Shown: piece by piece, positions 14,222 through 18,818 of the stretch | Numbering within the stretch: the first letter of the stretch is position 1 | Layout of the letters: the number at the start of each line of letters is the position of its first letter | Source: Syntrophomonadaceae bacterium | GTDB lineage: Bacteria > Bacillota > Syntrophomonadia > Syntrophomonadales > Syntrophomonadaceae | NCBI GenBank assembly: GCA_030526885.1 | Contig: JAUNBV010000018.1 | Coordinates: forward strand, 1-18,818 | Reading direction: 5' to 3' | DNA: 18,818 nucleotides | The notes under the pieces: model-generated | What the model saw: the letters and a program-made list of their open reading frames with translations, nothing else | Told to the model about the DNA's origin: nothing | Database searches by the model: none | Translations under genes and position numbers: made by a program

Positions 14222-15565
14222 TTAGCTCTGCATCCTGCGTTGAATAAAGTTGGTATAGACCTCTCCCTTGCGGAAGAAAGCGTTGTCCAGAACTTGCAGG
14301 TGGAAAGGGATGGTGGTGGCTACGCCTTCTACGGTGAATTCCTGCAGGGCGCGGCGCATACGCGCGATGGCTTCGTCGCGGGTCGGCGCCCATACCATGA
14401 GCTTGGCGATCATGGAATCATAATAAGGGCTGACCGCATAACCGGGGTAGGCAGCGGAATCTACGCGCACACCGGGTCCGCCGGGGATGATATAAGTATG
14501 CACCGCGCCGGGCGAAGGGCGAAAATCGTAAGCCGGGTCTTCGGCATTGATACGGCATTCCATGGCCCAGCCGTTCAACCGCACCTCTTCCTGCTTACAG
14601 CGCAACCGCTCACCGGCGGCGATACGGATCTGCTCCTGCACGATATCCAACCCGGTCACCAGTTCGCTGACCCCATGCTCGACCTGTACCCTGGTGTTCA
14701 TCTCAATAAAATAAAAGTTGCGGTGAGCGTCCAACAGGAATTCGATGGTACCGGCGCTCTGATAGCCCGCGGCCTGCGCCGCTTTTACCGCCGCCGCTCC
14801 CATGCGGGCGCGCAACTCCTCATCCACTGCGGGGGAGGGCGATTCCTCCAGCAATTTCTGGTTGCGGCGCTGCAGGGAGCAGTCGCGTTCGCCCAGATGG
14901 ATGACGTTACCGTAGGCGTCGGCCAAGATTTGGATTTCTATATGGCGTGGTTCTTCAATATATTTTTCGATGTACACTTCATCGTTGCCGAAAGCGGCGC
15001 CCGCTTCCATGCGGGCCATATTCAACGCTTCCTGCAGGTCATCGGCGCTGTGCGCCAGGCGCATGCCCTTGCCGCCGCCACCGGCGGAGGCTTTTATCAT
15101 CACGGGGTATTCAATTTCCGCCGCAATGCGTTCAGCGGTTTCAGAGTCGGTAACGGCTCCCGCGCTGCCGGGAACTACCGGCACTCCGGCACTGACCGCC
15201 AGCTCGCGGGCTTTTACCTTATCGCCCATGGAGTCGATTACTGCGGCCGGAGGCCCGATAAAGGTTATCTCATTGGCGGCACAAAGCCGTGCAAAGTAGG
15301 CGTTTTCCGCTAAAAACCCGTAACCGGGGTGAATGGCGTCAGCCCCGCGCTGGGTGGCCGCCACTATGATGTTGCTCAGGTTCAGATAGCTCTGGGTAGC
15401 CGGTGGGTCGCCTATACATACCGATTCGTCGGCCAGCCGCACATGCAGGCTGTCGCGGTCGGCGGTGGAATACACCGCCACGGTCTTTACGCCCAGTTCG
15501 CGGCAGGCCCGAATCACGCGCACGGCGATTTCGCCGCGGTTAGCTATCAGTATCTTCTTAAACAA
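14222..15565 (-). CDS. accC: Biotin carboxylase subunit (AccC/PycA type)
   Basis: This 447-residue ATP-grasp enzyme carboxylates biotin on a carrier protein using bicarbonate and ATP. It starts FKKILIANRGEIAVRVIRACRELG and has ATP-binding K116 and K159, the glycine loop ASAGGGGKGM, K237 in RRNQKLLEE, and E288/R292 in EMNTRVQVEH. Length and numbering match E. coli AccC. The start codon is TTG with AGGGGGG 7 bases upstream; the nearby ATG is out of frame and hits a stop after four codons. A normally conserved Pro in VEHPVTE is Gly here (G298). It follows the OadA-AccB fusion by 14 bases and must act on its biotin domain. It may supply carboxybiotin for acetyl-CoA carboxylase, a pyruvate carboxylase, or both. 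Confidence 0.95.
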   Translation of the reverse strand: MFKKILIANRGEIAVRVIRACRELGVKTVAVYSTADRDSLHVRLADESVCIGDPPATQSYLNLSNIIVAATQRGADAIHPGYGFLAENAYFARLCAANEITFIGPPAAVIDSMGDKVKARELAVSAGVPVVPGSAGAVTDSETAERIAAEIEYPVMIKASAGGGGKGMRLAHSADDLQEALNMARMEAGAAFGNDEVYIEKYIEEPRHIEIQILADAYGNVIHLGERDCSLQRRNQKLLEESPSPAVDEELRARMGAAAVKAAQAAGYQSAGTIEFLLDAHRNFYFIEMNTRVQVEHGVSELVTGLDIVQEQIRIAAGERLRCKQEEVRLNGWAMECRINAEDPAYDFRPSPGAVHTYIIPGGPGVRVDSAAYPGYAVSPYYDSMIAKLMVWAPTRDEAIARMRRALQEFTVEGVATTIPFHLQVLDNAFFRKGEVYTNFIQRRMQS

Positions 15566-15579
15566 GCTGCATCCCCCCT

Positions 15580-17454
15580 TCAGGCGGGCCGGATGATGAA
15601 CATTACCTGGCCATACTCCAGCGCTTGGCCATTCTCGGCCAATACTTCCGCTATCTCGCCGTTACACTCGGCTTTAATCTCATTCATCAGCTTCATGGCT
15701 TCCACGATACACAGCGTCTGGCCCTCTTTTACCTTATCACCGACTGCGACGAAGGGCGGCGCTTCGGGAGATGGCGAGGCATAGAAGGTGCCTACCATGG
15801 GCGAGCTCACTTTGACCAACCCCTCCTCCGGACGCGGGGCGGCGGCCATTGCGCTTTCAATGCCACCCACCGCTTCGCTGCCACCGGCACTTTTGCGCAG
15901 TACGATTTCGGTATCGTTGCTCTTTACTTTTATTTCAGCCAAGCTGCTGGCTTCCAACATCACGATAAGCTCACGGATATCTTCAATTTTCATTTCTTCT
16001 TCCTCCCCTCCCGGAACTGCTTTGCGGCGTGGAACGCTGACCGGACGCCGCGCGTTTTCGGTTCCGGGATCCTGCGCGGTAAGCTCCGGAGCGTTCGATA
16101 AAAACTCGTCTCCTTCAAGGGCTACGATAGCGCGGTAATCAAAATATTTCAGCGCCACCTGCGGGAACATCACATAGGTGAGAACGTCTTCATCCTTATC
16201 ACTGATACCCTGCATTTCCGCTACGGCCTTATCCCAGCGCGGTTCCAGTTCATCGGCCGGCCGGCGGGTGATAACCGGAAGGTCGCCGATTATTTTACGG
16301 CGCAATTCTTCGCTGACCGGCGCCGGAGGCTGGCCGTAGTATCCGCGCAGATAGTCTTTGACCTCACCGGGGCACAATTTGTAGCGCTCGCCCATCAGCA
16401 CGTTCAATACGGCCTGAATGCCGATGATCTGACTGGTAGGGGTCACCAAAGGAGGATAGCCCATATCTTCACGCACCCGGGGGATCTCCCGCAGTACTTC
16501 CTCCAGCCGGTTGCCGGCTTTCTGCTCCTCCAGCTGCGATATAAGGTTGGAGATCATGCCGCCCGGCACCTGATGCTCAAATACCCGCATATCGGAAATC
16601 TTGGTCACGCCGCGCTCAAATCCTTTATGTTGCCTAAGATCCTCAAAATAGGCGGCTACCTCGAACAGTTGGTGCAGATTAAGCCCGGTGTCATGGCCCG
16701 AGCCCTGCAAGGCCCGTACCACGGTTTCCACCGGAGGCTGGGAACTGCCAAAGGCCATGGGCACGGAGGCGGTATCTACCACATCCACCCCGGCTTCGGC
16801 GGCTTTGATTACGGATACTACTGCCAAACCACCGATATAGTGGGTATGTAACTGTATCGGCAGCCCCACTTTTTCTTTCAGCGCGCTGACCAGCTCGTAG
16901 GACACATAGGGCGATAAAAGGCCTGCCATATCTTTGATACAGATGGAATCGGCCCCCATATCGCGCAAGCGCATGGCGTTTTCCACAAAATGCTCCGCTG
17001 AATGCACCGGGCTAATGGTGTAAACCACGCAGGCCTGCGCATGTTTGCCGGTTTTTTTGATGGCCTTCAGGCCGCTTGCTAAATTGCGCAGATCGTTCAG
17101 GGCGTCAAAGGTGCGAAAAATATCGATGCCGTTTTCGGCGGCCTTATCGACAAAGCGGTATACCACGTCGTCGGGATAATGGGTGTAACCGACCAACGAT
17201 TGGCCGCGCAGCAGCATTTGCAGCGGAGTGCGCTTTATATGCCGGCGGATGATGCGCAGCCGTTCCCACGGATCCTCGTGCAGGAAGCGGATACACACAT
17301 CGAAAGTTGCCCCCCCCCATACCTCCAGGGAGTGGTAACCCACGTCATCCATCTTTTCCAGTATCGGCAGCATATCTTCGGTGGTCATACGGGTGGCCCA
17401 CAGGCTCTGATGGCCATCGCGCAGACTGGTATCGGTTATCCTTATTTTTTGCAT
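15580..17454 (-). CDS. oadA-accB: OadA/PycB-type carboxyltransferase fused to biotin carboxyl carrier protein AccB
   Basis: This 624-residue protein joins two enzymes parts. Residues 1 to about 455 are a carboxyltransferase of the oxaloacetate decarboxylase alpha/pyruvate carboxylase B/transcarboxylase 5S family: DTSLRDGHQS (8-17), carboxyl-transfer lysine K174 in CIKDMAGLL, metal ligands H203 and H205 in LHTHYIGG, and FEHQVPGGMISNL. After a polar linker, residues 488-624 are a complete AccB, beginning MKIEDIRELIVMLEASSLAEIKV and carrying the biotinyl lysine K588 in VEAMKLMNE. The usual short OadA biotin tail is thus replaced by a full acetyl-CoA carboxylase-type carrier. The start at 17454 has GAGAGGAG upstream; a longer frame to 17589 would overlap spoIIIAH and lacks homology. 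It sits where Firmicutes have accB, after spoIIIAH. Substrate likely pyruvate or oxaloacetate. Confidence 0.93.
   Translation of the reverse strand: MQKIRITDTSLRDGHQSLWATRMTTEDMLPILEKMDDVGYHSLEVWGGATFDVCIRFLHEDPWERLRIIRRHIKRTPLQMLLRGQSLVGYTHYPDDVVYRFVDKAAENGIDIFRTFDALNDLRNLASGLKAIKKTGKHAQACVVYTISPVHSAEHFVENAMRLRDMGADSICIKDMAGLLSPYVSYELVSALKEKVGLPIQLHTHYIGGLAVVSVIKAAEAGVDVVDTASVPMAFGSSQPPVETVVRALQGSGHDTGLNLHQLFEVAAYFEDLRQHKGFERGVTKISDMRVFEHQVPGGMISNLISQLEEQKAGNRLEEVLREIPRVREDMGYPPLVTPTSQIIGIQAVLNVLMGERYKLCPGEVKDYLRGYYGQPPAPVSEELRRKIIGDLPVITRRPADELEPRWDKAVAEMQGISDKDEDVLTYVMFPQVALKYFDYRAIVALEGDEFLSNAPELTAQDPGTENARRPVSVPRRKAVPGGEEEEMKIEDIRELIVMLEASSLAEIKVKSNDTEIVLRKSAGGSEAVGGIESAMAAAPRPEEGLVKVSSPMVGTFYASPSPEAPPFVAVGDKVKEGQTLCIVEAMKLMNEIKAECNGEIAEVLAENGQALEYGQVMFIIRPA
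15991..16006 (-). promoter_or_regulatory. Internal Shine-Dalgarno and ATG at the OadA/AccB junction
   Basis: On the minus strand GGAGG (16006-16002), within a longer GGGAGGGGAGG, is followed after 8 bases by in-frame ATG (15993-15991), codon 488. Translation from here would give a normal free AccB of 137 residues. The same bases encode the Gly-Gly-Glu4 linker. This looks like a preserved accB start after the upstream stop codon was lost. Its use is an inference. Confidence 0.6.
17310..17318 (-). other. Run of nine G in the carboxyltransferase coding sequence
   Basis: The coding strand has nine G in a row, covering Trp46-Gly47-Gly48-Ala49 in the conserved EVWGGATFD motif. The frame is correct, because the family motif continues on both sides. 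Such runs are prone to slippage in replication, transcription and sequencing. Confidence 0.6.
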
Positions 17455-17488
17455 GTTTTCTCCTCTCCCTTCGGCAACAGGTTCTAAC

Positions 17489-17517
17489 ATTATATTGGCG
17501 AAGACAGAGTTTTTCAA
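17489..17517 (-). promoter_or_regulatory. Sigma-A-like promoter between spoIIIAH and the carboxylase genes
   Basis: On the minus strand TTGAAA (17517-17512) and perfect TATAAT (17494-17489) are spaced by 17 bases. Transcription would start near 17482, about 28 bases before the ATG of the fusion gene. It lies in the 88-base gap after spoIIIAH, in which no terminator is visible. The carboxylase genes could therefore be read both from here and from the sporulation operon. Confidence 0.75.
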
Positions 17518-17542
17518 TGCCAAAACGCAAGTATACACATAT

Positions 17543-18205
17543 TTAAGGGGCAGAGGGTAGGCGCAGGACGCTGATTTTTTCCATGGCAATGCCGGTGGTT
17601 TGGGCCACCAGAGCGGCGACTGCCACGCTGTCTAAAGCGCTGTCCGCAATCACGGCGGCTCCGTCTCCGGTGAGCATTACCGCGCAATCCTCGGCCCCCT
17701 GACTCTTAATCAGGGTCTCGGCCAGCAATTCCTTTTCCGCCTGACGGGACAAAGCCATAAGCTGAGCTTCCGCATTTTCACGGCTCTGCTCGCTGCTCAG
17801 TTCCGAGGCGATGACCGCCTGCAACATAGCCGTCTGCTCCCCCCGCAATCGTTCCCGGCGCAAACGGTATCCGGCCAGGAGTTCGCTGCCACCGGCAGCC
17901 TGCTGCGCCTTGATGCGGCCGGGGTCATCATCGGCAAAACCAAAATCGGTCAACACGGTTTCATCGGTAATCGCAACCGCGCTCACCGGCACTGCCGCCG
18001 CAGCCGCACCCGCTTCTGTCGCATCATTGGCAATCCCTTGATCATTGGGCTGTTGAGCCATATCATCCATCACCGTTATGGCGGAAAAGCTCGGCGCCCC
18101 GGTCTCGCCCTCCTGTCCCCCGCCCAGGGTCAGCGCCAGAATGGACAGCATCACCGCACAGCCTACCAACGCCCACCGCCGCCAATCTTTCATTTGAATC
18201 ACCAT
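17543..18205 (-). CDS. spoIIIAH: Stage III sporulation protein AH
   Basis: This 220-residue membrane protein is made in the mother cell and, in known sporeformers, meets SpoIIQ or its equivalent from the forespore to form the channel between the cells. A single helix (about residues 10-28) follows the short N-terminus MVIQMKDWRRW. A variable acidic and Ala-rich linker follows, then the YscJ/FliF-like ring-building domain: a helix with YRLRRERLRGEQTAMLQAVI, and the end with IKSQGAEDCAVML and ISVLRL. AGGGGGT overlapping the spoIIIAG stop lies 10 bases before the ATG, favouring the start at 18205 over the ATG four codons later. It is normally under sigma-E control from a promoter outside this window. 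Confidence 0.9.
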   Translation of the reverse strand: MVIQMKDWRRWALVGCAVMLSILALTLGGGQEGETGAPSFSAITVMDDMAQQPNDQGIANDATEAGAAAAAVPVSAVAITDETVLTDFGFADDDPGRIKAQQAAGGSELLAGYRLRRERLRGEQTAMLQAVIASELSSEQSRENAEAQLMALSRQAEKELLAETLIKSQGAEDCAVMLTGDGAAVIADSALDSVAVAALVAQTTGIAMEKISVLRLPSAP

Positions 18206-18220
18206 TGCTATCTTACCCCC

Positions 18221-18814
18221 TTACTCACTGCCGCTTCGCGCGGCTACCCGCACGCAGTGCGGAGAAATCCCCAGCAGGGTTGCGGTCAAATCGGTCAGTT
18301 GCTCCTGCATGCGCACATCGGCGGCTCCGTCGGCCAGCACCAAAACCCCGGATATCACAGGTGGTTTATGCTCCTGCAGCAGAGCCGCACCGGAGGCCAG
18401 CGCCACTTCGCTTTGACGGCTGTCCTCAGTTATGTCTCGTTCGCCGCCATTGCTGTCATATTCCACCGTACGGCGCACATCCTCTTGGGAATTGCGCGCA
18501 TACACCCTTTCGCCTTCCGAAGCTAAAGTGATGCTCACCTGCACTTTGCCGGCTCCCTCCACCGCCGCCAACACCCCCTCCAACTCCTGGGCCAGTTGCA
18601 GCCTTATCGCATCGGTCCCGGACCCGGCGGTACTCACTGCCGTCTCCATGCCCGGTGCCGTGAGGGTACCCGATGGCGGCGATGGCAACAGCAAAGCCAC
18701 CAGTCCCAGCGCCGCCGCCGCTATCAGCAGCCAAATGCTTTTGTTTTTTAAATTTGGAAAGCGCCCCTTCGCTCCTTCAGTGCCACCTGACGCGCCTTCG
18801 CTTTCGCTTTTCAT
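18221..18814 (-). CDS. spoIIIAG: Stage III sporulation protein AG
   Basis: This 197-residue protein forms the large ring of the SpoIIIA channel in the outer forespore membrane. A polar N-terminus is followed by one helix (about 26-45, SIWLLIAAAALGLVALLLP). The ring domain follows with ELEGVLAAVEGAGKVQVSITLASEGERVYARN and ends with ISGVLVLADGAADVRMQEQLTDLTATLLGISPHCVRV, typical for the family. The Glu/Asp-rich insertion is the variable loop that forms the beta-barrel in the B. subtilis protein. The bases before the ATG allow an ATGA overlap with a gene beyond the window, expected to be spoIIIAF. Its stop is 15 bases before spoIIIAH. The gene appears complete within the window. Confidence 0.88.
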   Translation of the reverse strand: MKSESEGASGGTEGAKGRFPNLKNKSIWLLIAAAALGLVALLLPSPPSGTLTAPGMETAVSTAGSGTDAIRLQLAQELEGVLAAVEGAGKVQVSITLASEGERVYARNSQEDVRRTVEYDSNGGERDITEDSRQSEVALASGAALLQEHKPPVISGVLVLADGAADVRMQEQLTDLTATLLGISPHCVRVAARSGSE

Positions 18815-18818
18815 CCAT

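Noticed and set aside
14126..15313. 395-residue plus-strand open frame opposite accC
   Set aside because: It lies fully within the well-conserved accC and the hydrolase start on the other strand. No family resemblance.
17455..17589. 45-residue N-terminal extension of the OadA-AccB fusion
   Set aside because: It overlaps the end of spoIIIAH and the promoter and has no family similarity. MQKIRITDTSLRDGHQS with a good ribosome site is the normal start.

Overview
The window looks like part of the chromosome of a GC-rich, spore-forming Bacillota of the clostridial type. SpoIIIAG and SpoIIIAH genes sit at the right edge, directly upstream of biotin carrier and biotin carboxylase genes, which is a known Firmicutes gene order. 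Strong Shine-Dalgarno sequences, several good sigma-A-like promoters and naturally varied start codons (ATG, GTG, TTG) fit this. No transposase, phage gene, CRISPR array or rRNA was seen. I cannot name the genus.

Left part (1-1680). A non-coding stretch with hairpin elements is followed, on the minus strand, by an AraC-type regulator fused to a GyrI-like effector domain. Its promoter, an inverted repeat, a rho-independent terminator and a tRNA-Ala(GGC) gene with its own strong promoter follow.

Middle part (1678-9557). comEA and comEC (DNA uptake) are on the plus strand. They converge on a two-gene minus-strand operon of a PIG-L/LmbE deacetylase and a GT4 glycosyltransferase, overlapping by ATGA. 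holA (DNA polymerase III delta subunit) diverges from that operon. It converges on a pdxY-like pyridoxal/pyridoxamine kinase plus MFS transporter operon.

Sensor gene (9779-13384). A 1201-residue hybrid histidine kinase has a secreted double substrate-binding-protein-like sensor, one membrane segment, PAS, kinase core and two receiver domains, but no HPt domain.

Right part (13381-18818, all minus strand). Gene order is spoIIIAG, spoIIIAH, an OadA/PycB-type carboxyltransferase fused in frame to AccB (biotin carboxyl carrier), accC and an omega-amidase-like hydrolase. A TTGAAA-N17-TATAAT promoter after spoIIIAH could let the carboxylase genes be expressed outside sporulation. Together AccC and the fusion could form a two-polypeptide biotin-dependent carboxylase using pyruvate or a related 2-oxo acid.

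The most notable observation is that both fusion proteins (AraC-GyrI and OadA-AccB) have a strong Shine-Dalgarno sequence and an in-frame ATG exactly at the domain junction. Each gene could therefore make the full fusion plus a free C-terminal domain: a GyrI-like effector binder of 165 residues and a biotin carrier of 137 residues. This is an inference from sequence only.
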